From Celeribacter arenosi (GTDB taxonomy: Bacteria; Pseudomonadota; Alphaproteobacteria; Rhodobacterales; Rhodobacteraceae), in contig NZ_BAABDF010000001.1 of NCBI RefSeq assembly GCF_039539485.1, positions 216,973 to 280,972 on the forward strand: a stretch of DNA of 64,000 bases, written 5' to 3'. Under the pieces are notes generated by a model. It saw nothing but the letters and a program-made list of their open reading frames with translations. It made no database searches and was not told where the DNA came from. Within the stretch, counting starts at the first letter, position 1. Each line of letters begins with the position of its first letter. A program made the translations under genes and the position numbers. Shown here in pieces: positions 1 to 8,834 of the stretch.

Positions 1-105
1 CGTTCGGCGCGTCTGCGTGTCGGGCGTCGCACAGATGCGCCCGCGGCACCGGTGGATCGTGCAGCGTTGGGTTTGCCGAAACCTGTACTACTAGGGACTA
101 TGTGA
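1..105 (+). CDS. rsmH: 16S rRNA (cytosine-1402-N4)-methyltransferase RsmH, C-terminal end
   Basis: Only the last 34 codons are in the window; the gene begins upstream. Frame 1 reads an Arg/Ala-rich tail ending in GLPKPVLLGTM and a TGA at 103-105. RsmH (MraW) methylates C1402 of 16S rRNA in the cytoplasm. The call rests on position immediately before ftsL at the head of the dcw cluster and on the basic tail ending in an A-L-G-L-P-like motif, which resembles alphaproteobacterial RsmH. The stop overlaps the next start as TGATG, so ftsL is probably translationally coupled to it. No catalytic residues are visible in this fragment. Confidence 0.75.
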   Translation, partial: RSARLRVGRRTDAPAAPVDRAALGLPKPVLLGTM

Positions 106-461
106 TGCGTGGTTTGTATTTGATCGTTTCAGCGTTGATTGTGATGGGGCTGGCTTTTTGGGCCTATCGCGAAAACTACGCCACACAGCAGGTGTTGCGC
201 GAAGTGAGCGGGCTGCAGCGTGAAATCGGCCACCAACGCGAAGAGCTCGCGGTTCTCAAGGCCGAATGGGCCTACCTGAACCGGCCCGAGCGGTTGCGCG
301 ATCTGGCTGCGTTGAATTTCGACCGACTGGGGCTTTTGCCATTCATGCCTGAGCAATTCGGGCGCGTCGATCAGGTGGCGTTTCCGGTTGAGGACGACAT
401 CCTTTTGCAAATCGAAGATGCCGTGGAAGTTGTCGGTCATCTCAATCTGGCAGGGGAATAA
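105..461 (+). CDS. ftsL: cell division protein FtsL
   Basis: This is a small bitopic inner-membrane protein of about 118 residues. One hydrophobic segment covers about residues 5-20, followed by a heptad-like coiled coil (about 25-60: VLREVSGLQREIGHQREELA) and a short periplasmic tail. That layout is typical of FtsL, which forms a periplasmic complex with FtsB and FtsQ and activates FtsWI septal synthesis. Its position between rsmH and ftsI is the canonical dcw location. ATG at 105 overlaps the rsmH stop (TGATG); a GTG one codon upstream at 102 is possible. Sequence conservation in FtsL is weak, so the call depends on topology and synteny. Confidence 0.9.
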   Translation: MRGLYLIVSALIVMGLAFWAYRENYATQQVLREVSGLQREIGHQREELAVLKAEWAYLNRPERLRDLAALNFDRLGLLPFMPEQFGRVDQVAFPVEDDILLQIEDAVEVVGHLNLAGE

Positions 462-463
462 AG

Positions 464-2263
464 ATGCGCACACCGCTCCGTCCGCTCACACGTATCCTGA
501 AAGCCCGCCAGACCGGCGAAAACCCTGACGCGATCGAGCGGGAAAACCGCCGCCTGCGACATGAGGAAATGAGAGACCGTGCGCGCCTGCGCGCCGAGGG
601 TCGGTTGATCGTCATGGGGCTGTGCTTTGTTTCGGCCTTTGTCGTGGTCGGGTTGAAAATGGGTCAGGTCGCCACATCCGTGCCCGAAGAGCCACGCGCC
701 GCCGCATCCGGTACACCCATTCTCGCGCAGCGCGCCGATATCGTTGACCGCAAAGGGCGCATTCTGGCGACAAACCGCACCACGAACAGCCTCTATGCCC
801 AACCCCATCAGATGGTGGACCCCCTGCACGCGGCCAAGGAGCTGGCGCGGATTTTCCCCGATCTCGATCAGGACCGGTTGATCTCCGATTTCACAGGAAC
901 GCGTAAGTTCCTCTGGATCAAAAAGAAAATTGCGCCCGAACAGCAGCAGGCCGTACATGACATCGGCGAGCCTGGACTGCTCTTTGGCCCGCGCGAAGAG
1001 CGCCTCTATCCGAACGGAAAGCTGGCCGCACATTTGCTCGGCGGGACGAAATTCGGCCGTGAGGGCGTGATGAGCGCGGAGATCGTCGGGCAGTCGGGGG
1101 TGGAGAAATTCGCCGACGAATACCTGCGCGATCCGGCAAATGGCGACAAACCGCTGCAGCTTTCGATTGATTTGACCGTCCAATCCACAATCCGCGAAGT
1201 TCTTTATGGCGGCATGTTGATGCTGGATGCCAAAGGGGCGGCGGCGGTTCTGATGGATGCCAACAGCGGTGAGATCGTGTCGATGGTCTCGCTGCCGGAT
1301 TTCGACCCCAACTCGCGCCCTGAGTATTTCGAGGGCAACAACCCGGCCGACAATCCGCGCTTTAACCGCGCCGTGCAGGGTGTGTACGAACTCGGCTCGA
1401 CCTTTAAAATCTTTGCTGCCGCACAGGCGATGGAACTCGGGCTGGCAAACCCCGGCACGCAGATCCCCGCAACGCCGCCGTTCCGGTGGGGCAAACACAA
1501 GATCGGCGAATTCGAAGGCCACAACTATGGCCCCACGCTGTCCCTTCGCGACATGATCGTTAAATCCTCCAACGTGGCAACGGCGCATGTGGCCCAGCAG
1601 ATCGGCGTCACCCGCCAGCAGGACTTTTTGAAATCGCTCGGCTTTTTCGACCCTGTGCCAATCGAACTTTCCGAGGCGCCATCGGCCAAGCCGCTACTGC
1701 CGCCCCGTTGGTCCGAACTCTCGACCTTGACGATTGCCTTCGGTCACGGATTGTCCGCATCGCCCCTGCATCTGGCGACCGCATATGCGTCGTTGCTGAA
1801 CGGGGGAACTCAGGTCACCCCCACCTTGGTCAAACGCACAGGCTACGTCGAAAAGGGGCCGCGCGTTGTGCGCTCCGAGGTGTCCGAGGCGTCGCGCCAG
1901 ATGTTGCGCGCAGTGGTTTCCGAACCCGAAGGGACGGCCAATTTCGCCGAGGTCGTGGGCTATCAGGTCGCGGGTAAAACCGGCACGGCGGATAAGCCGC
2001 GCGAAAACGGCAAAGGGTATTACCCCGACAAGACGATCACGACCTTCGCCTCGGTCTTTCCCGCCGATAAACCGCGCTACATTCTCGTGGTGACATTGGA
2101 TGAGCCGACCGAAACCACCGGTGCAAAACCCCGTCGAACCGCAGGTTGGACCGCCGTTCCTGTTGCCGCAGAGATTATTCGTCGCGCGGCGCCGCTCATG
2201 GGACTGCGACCCGAGATTGAATCCCGCCCCCAAGCTGCGCTAACACTGACATCAACACACTAA
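464..2263 (+). CDS. ftsI: peptidoglycan transpeptidase FtsI (PBP3)
   Basis: This is a class B penicillin-binding protein of 599 residues that crosslinks septal peptidoglycan in the periplasm. A cytoplasmic tail (1-46) is followed by one membrane anchor (about 47-65), a dimerisation domain, and a transpeptidase domain. All three active-site motifs are present: STFK (312-315, nucleophile S312), SSN (368-370) and KTG (505-507). The length is close to E. coli FtsI (588). The gene starts 2 nt after the ftsL stop, so it is cotranscribed. Its polymerase partner FtsW is encoded further along the cluster at 8835. Confidence 0.97.
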   Translation: MRTPLRPLTRILKARQTGENPDAIERENRRLRHEEMRDRARLRAEGRLIVMGLCFVSAFVVVGLKMGQVATSVPEEPRAAASGTPILAQRADIVDRKGRILATNRTTNSLYAQPHQMVDPLHAAKELARIFPDLDQDRLISDFTGTRKFLWIKKKIAPEQQQAVHDIGEPGLLFGPREERLYPNGKLAAHLLGGTKFGREGVMSAEIVGQSGVEKFADEYLRDPANGDKPLQLSIDLTVQSTIREVLYGGMLMLDAKGAAAVLMDANSGEIVSMVSLPDFDPNSRPEYFEGNNPADNPRFNRAVQGVYELGSTFKIFAAAQAMELGLANPGTQIPATPPFRWGKHKIGEFEGHNYGPTLSLRDMIVKSSNVATAHVAQQIGVTRQQDFLKSLGFFDPVPIELSEAPSAKPLLPPRWSELSTLTIAFGHGLSASPLHLATAYASLLNGGTQVTPTLVKRTGYVEKGPRVVRSEVSEASRQMLRAVVSEPEGTANFAEVVGYQVAGKTGTADKPRENGKGYYPDKTITTFASVFPADKPRYILVVTLDEPTETTGAKPRRTAGWTAVPVAAEIIRRAAPLMGLRPEIESRPQAALTLTSTH

Positions 2264-2290
2264 AAACAATATGCGGGGCACGCGCGGGGA

Positions 2291-3763
2291 ATGTTGAAGC
2301 ATCTTTCAGAGCTTGGTTTGACCGCACAGGGCGGGCGTGAGGTCCATATTACGGGCCTCTCTGTGGACAGTCGTCAAACCCGCGAAGGCCACCTGTTTGC
2401 CGCCCTCCCGGGCGCACGCGTGCACGGGGCGGAGTTTGTTCAATTTGCACTGCGCATGGGCGCGCGGGCGGTTTTAACCGATCCCGAAGGCGCACGGATC
2501 GCGGCCGAGGCGATCGAGGCCCATGATCCCGCCCTGATCGTCGTCGAAGACCCCCGGCAAGCATTGGCCTATGCCGCCGCGCTTTATTTCGGGCGTCAAC
2601 CGGCGGCGATGGTGGCCGTGACGGGGACGAACGGAAAAACCTCTGTCGCCACGTTCACACGCCAGATTTGGCAGCAACTGGGTCAGCGCGCGATCAATAT
2701 CGGCACCACGGGTGTGGAAGGGGACTGGCACGCGCCAAGCCCGCATACGACGCCTGAGCCGATCACATTGCACGGCATGCTGGCCGAGGCCGCCGATCAT
2801 GGAGTGACCCACGGCGCTATGGAGGCGTCGAGCCACGGGTTGGCGCAGAGGCGTCTGGACGGGGTTCGTCTGCTTGCGGCAGCGTTCACGAATTTTACCC
2901 AAGACCATCTCGACTACCACGCAACATTCGAGGCCTATTTTGCGGCGAAGGCGGGGCTTTTCACCCGCGTTTTGCCTGAAGACGGCGTGGCGGTGGTCAA
3001 TATTGATGACCCCAAGGGGGTTGAGCTCGAAGGACTTTGTGCCGAGCGCGGGATTGATGTGATGCGTGTCGGGCGATCGGAGCCTGCGGACCTGCGCGTT
3101 GTGGGCCAGCGGTTTGATCAGACCGGTCAGGATTTGCGGGTCGATTTCGTGGGCAACATTCACCAGATCCGTCTCGACCTCATCGGTGGTTTTCAGGCGG
3201 AAAACGTGATGGTGGCGGCCGGACTGGTTATGGCCAGTGGCGCGGACCCCGAAGAGGTCTTTTCCTGCCTGCCGGAGTTAAAGGGTGTGCGCGGGCGCAT
3301 GGAACTGGCCGCTACGCGCGAAAACGGCGCGGCGATATTCGTGGATTATGCCCATACGCCCGATGCCGTCGCGACCGCGATTTCCGCTCTGCGCCCCCAT
3401 GTGATGGGCCGGATCGTGGCCATTGTCGGGGCGGGTGGGGATCGTGATCGCACCAAACGCCCCTTGATGGGCAAGGCGGCGGCGGAGGCTGCCGATATCG
3501 TGATTGTCACCGACGATAATCCGCGCTCCGAAGATCCCGCGTCGATCCGCGCAGAGGTTCTGGTGGGTGCGCCCGATGCGATTGAGGTGGGCGATCGCGC
3601 CGAGGCGATCCTGCGCGGCGTGGACGCGCTGCAGCCCGGGGATGCCTTGCTGATCTGTGGCAAAGGGCACGAAAGCGGTCAGATCGTGGGCGAAGATGTG
3701 TTCCCCTTTGATGATGTGGAACAGGCCTCCATCGCGGTTGCTGCGCTCGACGGTGCGCTGTGA
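2291..3763 (+). CDS. murE: UDP-MurNAc-L-Ala-D-Glu:meso-diaminopimelate ligase
   Basis: This 490-residue cytoplasmic Mur ligase adds the third amino acid of the stem peptide. The ATP P-loop is GTNGKTS (112-118). The motif DNPRSEDP (DNPR at 409-412) is the signature of meso-DAP specificity, so the organism should make mDAP-type peptidoglycan. N-terminal UDP-binding, central ATPase and C-terminal ligase domains are all present at normal length. The gene lies 27 nt after ftsI, and its TGA overlaps the GTG start of murF (GTGA at 3760-3763), indicating translational coupling. Confidence 0.97.
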   Translation: MLKHLSELGLTAQGGREVHITGLSVDSRQTREGHLFAALPGARVHGAEFVQFALRMGARAVLTDPEGARIAAEAIEAHDPALIVVEDPRQALAYAAALYFGRQPAAMVAVTGTNGKTSVATFTRQIWQQLGQRAINIGTTGVEGDWHAPSPHTTPEPITLHGMLAEAADHGVTHGAMEASSHGLAQRRLDGVRLLAAAFTNFTQDHLDYHATFEAYFAAKAGLFTRVLPEDGVAVVNIDDPKGVELEGLCAERGIDVMRVGRSEPADLRVVGQRFDQTGQDLRVDFVGNIHQIRLDLIGGFQAENVMVAAGLVMASGADPEEVFSCLPELKGVRGRMELAATRENGAAIFVDYAHTPDAVATAISALRPHVMGRIVAIVGAGGDRDRTKRPLMGKAAAEAADIVIVTDDNPRSEDPASIRAEVLVGAPDAIEVGDRAEAILRGVDALQPGDALLICGKGHESGQIVGEDVFPFDDVEQASIAVAALDGAL

Positions 3764-5163
3764 GCGTGCTCTGGACGTCAGATGACGCCGTCGCGGCGAC
3801 GGGCGGTCGTGCGACGCGCGCCTTTGAGGTCAACGGGGTCTCCATCGACACGCGGACCATTCAGCCCGGTGATTTGTTTGTCGCGCTGCAGGCCGCGCGT
3901 GACGGGCATGATTTTGTCGCGCAGGCGTTGGAAAAGGGGGCAGGCGCGGCATTGGTGTCGCGGGTGCCCGACGGTGTGGGTGATGACGCGCCACTGTTGA
4001 TTGTGGATGATGTTTTGGGTGCTCTGGAACGGCTCGGCGCTGCGGCGCGCGCGCGGGTGCGGGGCAAAGTTGTGGCGGTCACCGGATCCGTCGGCAAAAC
4101 ATCGACCAAGGAAATGCTACGTGCGATGCTCGCCCCTCAGGGCGCGACCCATGCCGCGGAGGCGAGTTACAACAACCATTGGGGTGTGCCGCTCACGCTG
4201 GCGCGCATGCCCGCTGACACGGATTTCGCCGTGATCGAAATCGGTATGAACCATCCCGGAGAAATCGGCCCGCTTGCACGGCTTGCGCGCCCGGATGTTG
4301 CAATGATCACGACCATCGCGCCTGCGCATTTGGCGGCATTTGACGATATCTCCGGCATTGCGCGAGAAAAATCGGCGATTTTCGAAGGATTGGTCGATGG
4401 CGGCGCGGCCGTATTTCACGGAGACCTCGAAACCACGCCGATCCTTGCGGATGCGTGGAATGGTACGGCGCTGAGTTTCGGCGAAGGCGATGCCAATTCG
4501 GTGCGTGTGGATGATATCCGGCTCTTGGACGGCGATGCGACAGCGCGCGTTACGGTTGATGGTGCTGCCTATCCGGTTCGCCTGTCGACCTCTGGTCGGC
4601 ATTTCCTGACCAATGCTGCCGGATGTCTGGCCGTGGCGCAGTTGCTCGGCGTGGACATGACACGCGCGGCGGCGGATTTGTCGCGTTGGGACCCGCCGTC
4701 GGGGCGCGGTGCGCGCGGGACGGTGCAATTGCCTTTGGGTGGTACGCTCGATCTGATCGATGATGCGTTCAATGCAAACCCGACGTCCATGTCTGCGGCG
4801 CTCGAAGTATTGGCGGCGGCGCGCCCTGAAGGGTCGGGGCGACGTGTTGCGATCCTTGGAGATATGCTCGAACTCGGTGAGGATGAGCGCGCGATCCATG
4901 CAGGGCTGGCGGCTCTGCCGTGGTTTGCCACAATTGATGTGGTCCATACCGTTGGCCCGCTGATGAGTGGTTTGCACAATGCTCTCGCGCCGAAGACGGC
5001 GGGGGTCCATGTCGAAACCGCAGAGGAAATGCGTTCCATGCTCGGGACACTGGTCGTGTCGGGCGATATCGTGCTCGTCAAAGGGTCAAAGGGGTCCAAA
5101 GTCAGCGTTCTGGTTGACGCGATCCGGCAATTGGGGCAACCGCTGCCCGATAAGAAACTGTAA
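3760..5163 (+). CDS. murF: UDP-MurNAc-tripeptide:D-Ala-D-Ala ligase
   Basis: This 467-residue cytoplasmic Mur ligase attaches D-Ala-D-Ala to complete the UDP-MurNAc-pentapeptide. The P-loop GSVGKTS is at about 109-115, and the SYNNHWGVPLT and EIGMNHPGEI segments typical of MurF follow. Its D-Ala-D-Ala substrate is made by Ddl, encoded at 15267 in the same cluster. The GTG start overlaps the murE stop by 4 nt. Only 10 nt separate it from mraY. Confidence 0.97.
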   Translation: MSVLWTSDDAVAATGGRATRAFEVNGVSIDTRTIQPGDLFVALQAARDGHDFVAQALEKGAGAALVSRVPDGVGDDAPLLIVDDVLGALERLGAAARARVRGKVVAVTGSVGKTSTKEMLRAMLAPQGATHAAEASYNNHWGVPLTLARMPADTDFAVIEIGMNHPGEIGPLARLARPDVAMITTIAPAHLAAFDDISGIAREKSAIFEGLVDGGAAVFHGDLETTPILADAWNGTALSFGEGDANSVRVDDIRLLDGDATARVTVDGAAYPVRLSTSGRHFLTNAAGCLAVAQLLGVDMTRAAADLSRWDPPSGRGARGTVQLPLGGTLDLIDDAFNANPTSMSAALEVLAAARPEGSGRRVAILGDMLELGEDERAIHAGLAALPWFATIDVVHTVGPLMSGLHNALAPKTAGVHVETAEEMRSMLGTLVVSGDIVLVKGSKGSKVSVLVDAIRQLGQPLPDKKL

Positions 5164-5173
5164 GGACACGAGT

Positions 5174-6256
5174 ATGCTCTACTGGTTGACGGAATTGTCG
5201 GATGGCGGGGACTTCTTTAACCTGTTTCGCTACATCACCATGCGTTCGGGTGGGGCGTTTTTCACATCGCTCATTCTCGCGATGGTGTTTGGTCGTCCGT
5301 TGATCGACATGCTGCGCCGCCGTCAGGGCAAAGGACAGCCGATCCGTGATGACGGTCCCGAAAGCCATTTCGTGAAGGCGGGGACGCCGACTATGGGCGG
5401 GCTATTGATCCTCGTGACACTGATGGCCTCGACGCTGCTCTGGGCGCGTCTGGATAACCCCTATGTGTGGATCGTGATCTTCGTCACCCTGTCTTATGGC
5501 GCTATCGGTTTTGCCGATGACTATGCGAAAGTGTCCAAGGCGAATACCAAAGGCGTGTCGTCGCGCGTGCGTCTCCTTTTGGGGTTCCTGATTGCGGCCA
5601 TCGCGGCCATTTGGGCCTCTTCGGTGCACCCCGACGAATTGGTGAACCGCCTCGCATTGCCGATTTTCAAAGACGTGTTGCTCAATCTGTCGTTCTTCTT
5701 CGTGCCCTTCGCGATGATCGTGATCGTGGGGGCCGCGAATGCGGTTAACCTCACGGACGGGTTGGACGGGTTGGCGATTATGCCTGTGATGATCGCGGCA
5801 GGGACGCTAGGTGCGATTGCCTATGTCGTGGGCCGCGTCGACTTTACCGACTATCTCGGCCTGCATTACGTGCCCGGCACGGGGGAGATCCTCGTGTTTA
5901 CGGCGGCGCTGATCGGCGGGGGATTGGGGTTTTTGTGGTTTAACGCGCCGCCCGCTGCGGTGTTTATGGGCGATACCGGATCGCTGGCATTGGGTGGTGC
6001 GCTCGGCGCAATTGCAGTGGCCACAAAGCACGAGATTGTTCTGGCCATTGTCGGCGGGTTGTTCGTGGTCGAGGCGCTGTCCGTTATTATTCAGGTGCTC
6101 TATTTCAAACGCACAGGCAAACGCGTTTTCCTCATGGCGCCGATCCATCACCATTATGAGAAAAAGGGCTGGTCCGAGCCGACCATCGTGATCCGTTTCT
6201 GGATCATTTCGCTGGTGCTCGCGCTGGTCGGCCTTGCGACATTGAAGCTGCGCTAG
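5174..6256 (+). CDS. mraY: phospho-N-acetylmuramoyl-pentapeptide transferase MraY
   Basis: This polytopic membrane enzyme (360 residues, the same length as E. coli MraY) transfers phospho-MurNAc-pentapeptide to undecaprenyl phosphate to give lipid I. Characteristic motifs are visible: GTPTMGG, GFADDYAKV, AVNLTDGLDGLA with its catalytic aspartates, and MAPIHHHYEKKGW near the C-terminus. The start at ATG 5174 follows the GGACACG stretch and gives the family-standard MLYWL N-terminus. An in-frame open stretch continues upstream through murF but is not expected to be translated. Confidence 0.97.
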   Translation: MLYWLTELSDGGDFFNLFRYITMRSGGAFFTSLILAMVFGRPLIDMLRRRQGKGQPIRDDGPESHFVKAGTPTMGGLLILVTLMASTLLWARLDNPYVWIVIFVTLSYGAIGFADDYAKVSKANTKGVSSRVRLLLGFLIAAIAAIWASSVHPDELVNRLALPIFKDVLLNLSFFFVPFAMIVIVGAANAVNLTDGLDGLAIMPVMIAAGTLGAIAYVVGRVDFTDYLGLHYVPGTGEILVFTAALIGGGLGFLWFNAPPAAVFMGDTGSLALGGALGAIAVATKHEIVLAIVGGLFVVEALSVIIQVLYFKRTGKRVFLMAPIHHHYEKKGWSEPTIVIRFWIISLVLALVGLATLKLR

Positions 6257-6298
6257 GCGGCGCGGTTTTTCGAACGTAACAAAAGAGAGGCGCGCGCC

Positions 6299-7693
6299 AT
6301 GATCCCGGTTGTGGGCTACGAAGGTCGTAAGGTTGCAGTGCTCGGGCTCGGGCGTTCCGGTATTTCGGCGGCGCGCAGTTTGGTCGCCGGCGGTGCCGAG
6401 GCGCTGTGTTGGGACGATAGCGTGGAGGCCCGTGATCGCGCCGCAGCCGAGGGTTTCACGATCCATGACCTGACCCGCGCGGGGGCATTTGATAGTGTCG
6501 CCTGTCTCGTCGTTAGTCCGGGTATTCCCCATCTCTACCCCGAACCGAACCGTGTGATCGCCGCCGCCTGGGAGGCAGGTGTGCCGGTCGATAACGACAT
6601 CGGTCTGTTTTTCCGCTCGCTCGGGCAGGGGGACTGGATGGACCATGACACGCCGCCCCGCGTAATTGCGGTGACGGGGTCGAACGGGAAATCCACCACG
6701 GCGGCGCTCATCCATCACATCTTTAGCGAGGTCGGTGTTCCTAGCCAGTTGGCGGGTAACATCGGGCGTGGTGTTCTCGATATCGAACCGCCCCATGATG
6801 GCGAGGTGATTGTGTTAGAGCTGTCGAGCTATCAGACCGATCTGGCGCGTTCGCTCACGCCGGATGTGGCGGTTTTCACCAATCTTTCGCCCGATCACCT
6901 CGACCGCCATGGCGGCATGGGCGGGTATTTCGCCGCCAAACGGCGCCTGTTCGCCGAAGGCGGACCGGATCGCTGCGTGATCGGCGTGGATGAACCCGAG
7001 GGGCGCTATCTCGCCAACCAGTTGGTCGAGGGGCTGGAGGACAGTCGCCTCATCCGGATTTCAGCGGGCCAGAAGCTCGTTCACGGGTGGAGCGTGTTTG
7101 CGCGCAAAGGGTTCCTGTCGGAGTGGCGCAAGGGTCGCCAATCTGTGTCGATTGATCTGCGTGCCATGGACGGGTTGCCCGGTGCCCACAACCACCAGAA
7201 CGCCTGTGCAGCCTACAGCGCGGCGCGTGCGCTAAACCTCGGACCGCGTCAAATCGAGACGGCGCTGGCGTCCTTCAAAGGGCTGCCGCACCGGTCCCAG
7301 TTGGTAGGCGAAAAAGACGGTGTGCGGTTCGTCAATGACTCCAAGGCCACGAATGTCGATGCGGCAGCCAAAGCATTGCAGGCATTCCCGCGCATTCGCT
7401 GGATTGCGGGCGGGTTGGGGAAAGACGGCGGAATATCCGACCTCGCGCCGCATTTGGGGGCGGTGGCAAAGGCCTATCTGATCGGGTTTTCCGCGCGCGA
7501 TTTCGCCCTTCAGTTGGGCGATACGCCTTATGAGATTTGCGAAACCATGGAGGTCGCGGTGGCCAAGGCGGCGGCCGAGGCCGAAGCGGGAGATACCGTT
7601 CTCCTCGCGCCTGCGGCAGCATCGTTCGACCAGTATCCAAACTTTGAAAAGCGCGGCGAGGACTTCACCGCGCAGGTCGAGGCGTTGCTCTGA
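6299..7693 (+). CDS. murD: UDP-MurNAc-L-alanine:D-glutamate ligase
   Basis: This 464-residue cytoplasmic Mur ligase adds D-Glu to UDP-MurNAc-L-Ala. An N-terminal Rossmann-like motif (VLGLGRSG, about 14-21) binds the UDP substrate. The P-loop is GSNGKST (127-133), and the ligase motifs LELSSYQT and NLSPDHLDRH follow. A good Shine-Dalgarno (AAAGAGAGG) lies before ATG 6299. It ends the first co-directional block of the cluster: the next gene, ldh, is convergent with only 4 nt between the stops. Confidence 0.97.
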   Translation: MIPVVGYEGRKVAVLGLGRSGISAARSLVAGGAEALCWDDSVEARDRAAAEGFTIHDLTRAGAFDSVACLVVSPGIPHLYPEPNRVIAAAWEAGVPVDNDIGLFFRSLGQGDWMDHDTPPRVIAVTGSNGKSTTAALIHHIFSEVGVPSQLAGNIGRGVLDIEPPHDGEVIVLELSSYQTDLARSLTPDVAVFTNLSPDHLDRHGGMGGYFAAKRRLFAEGGPDRCVIGVDEPEGRYLANQLVEGLEDSRLIRISAGQKLVHGWSVFARKGFLSEWRKGRQSVSIDLRAMDGLPGAHNHQNACAAYSAARALNLGPRQIETALASFKGLPHRSQLVGEKDGVRFVNDSKATNVDAAAKALQAFPRIRWIAGGLGKDGGISDLAPHLGAVAKAYLIGFSARDFALQLGDTPYEICETMEVAVAKAAAEAEAGDTVLLAPAAASFDQYPNFEKRGEDFTAQVEALL

Positions 7694-7697
7694 CGCT

Positions 7698-8630
7698 TTA
7701 GTAGTCGAGTGCGTCGAGGGTCGATTTCAGCAGGCGCGCGGAGGCCCCGAGCGCATCGTGTTCTGCGTCATCGAGTTCGGGGAAGAGGTCCGCGACCACA
7801 CCCGTCGCGCCGACAATGCGCGGGATCGACAAGGCAACATCGTGGACGCCTTCGACTTTTGGCGTGACGATGGAGACGGATTGCACGGTTTGCTCATCGC
7901 GCGAAATGGCGCGCACCAGACGTTCGAGGCCCGCGCCGATGCCATACCACGTCGCACCTTTTCCGTTGATGATCGTATAGGCGGCATTGCGCACGCCGTC
8001 GTCGATTTTCGCTTTCACATTTTCGGTTAGCGGCGATTTCATCTGGGCTGCGAATTCCTTGACCGACAGGGCGCCTGCGCGCGCAGACGACCATGCGAGA
8101 ACTTCGCTGTCGCCGTGCTCGCCGAGCACATAGGCGTGCACGGACTGCGGGGCGATGCCCAGATGCACGCCGATGAGATAGCGGAAACGCGCAGTGTCGA
8201 GGATGGTGCCAGAGCCGACTACCCGCGCCGGATCGAGACCCGACAGACGGGTTGCGATCTGGGTCATGATGTCGACGGGGTTGGTGGCCACGATCAGCAC
8301 TGCATCGGGGGCTGCGCTGAGGACCTTACCGATGATTTGGCGGAATACATCGGCGTTGCGGGCCAGCAATTGCAAACGGCTTTCGCCCGGTTTTTGCCCG
8401 ACGCCGGCTGCGAGGATCACGATGCCCGCACCTTTCAGCATGTCGTAATCGCCAGCGGTCACGACCGTAGAGGAGGCAAAGGGGACGGCATGGGCGATGT
8501 CTTGGGCCTGCGCGCGGGCGAGATCGCTGTTGTAATCGACAAAGACGATTTGGCTCGCAGAGCCTTTGAGGGCGATCGCATACCCTGCTGCCGATCCGAC
8601 CATTCCTGCGCCGACGATGCCGATTTTCAT
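7698..8630 (-). CDS. ldh: L-lactate dehydrogenase (NAD-dependent)
   Basis: This enzyme of 310 residues reversibly reduces pyruvate to L-lactate with NADH. The Rossmann motif GIVGAGMVGS is at about residues 4-13. The substrate loop reads QKPGESR with Gln79, the residue that favours lactate over malate in this family, and Arg85. Asp145, Arg148 and catalytic His172 (GEHGDSE) are present. I start it at 8630, where CAGGAGA lies before MKIGIVGAG; the open frame extends 45 codons further without homology. The gene is inverted within the dcw cluster, convergent with murD and divergent from ftsW. Malate dehydrogenase is the main alternative, but Gln79 argues against it. Confidence 0.92.
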   Translation of the reverse strand: MKIGIVGAGMVGSAAGYAIALKGSASQIVFVDYNSDLARAQAQDIAHAVPFASSTVVTAGDYDMLKGAGIVILAAGVGQKPGESRLQLLARNADVFRQIIGKVLSAAPDAVLIVATNPVDIMTQIATRLSGLDPARVVGSGTILDTARFRYLIGVHLGIAPQSVHAYVLGEHGDSEVLAWSSARAGALSVKEFAAQMKSPLTENVKAKIDDGVRNAAYTIINGKGATWYGIGAGLERLVRAISRDEQTVQSVSIVTPKVEGVHDVALSIPRIVGATGVVADLFPELDDAEHDALGASARLLKSTLDALDY

Positions 8631-8834
8631 GTGATGTCTCCTGTCGCGTTCGCGTGACGTTAGCGCCACCATATCAGCATGGCTTGTGAAATCCATGACC
8701 CCGATCAATTCAACACAGTGAATGTCAGGCGGGCGGGCATGTAAATCCGTAGTAGCCTTGGACACAAAAAGCCGTTACTCTTTGGGGATAGACCCGCGCC
8801 AAAAGCGGGCGACGATGAGGCAGTAGGCGGTGTC

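Noticed and set aside
437..1588. 383-codon open frame on the minus strand opposite ftsI
   Set aside because: It is antisense to a well-supported penicillin-binding protein; its Arg/His/Gly-rich composition is that of a GC-rich shadow frame.
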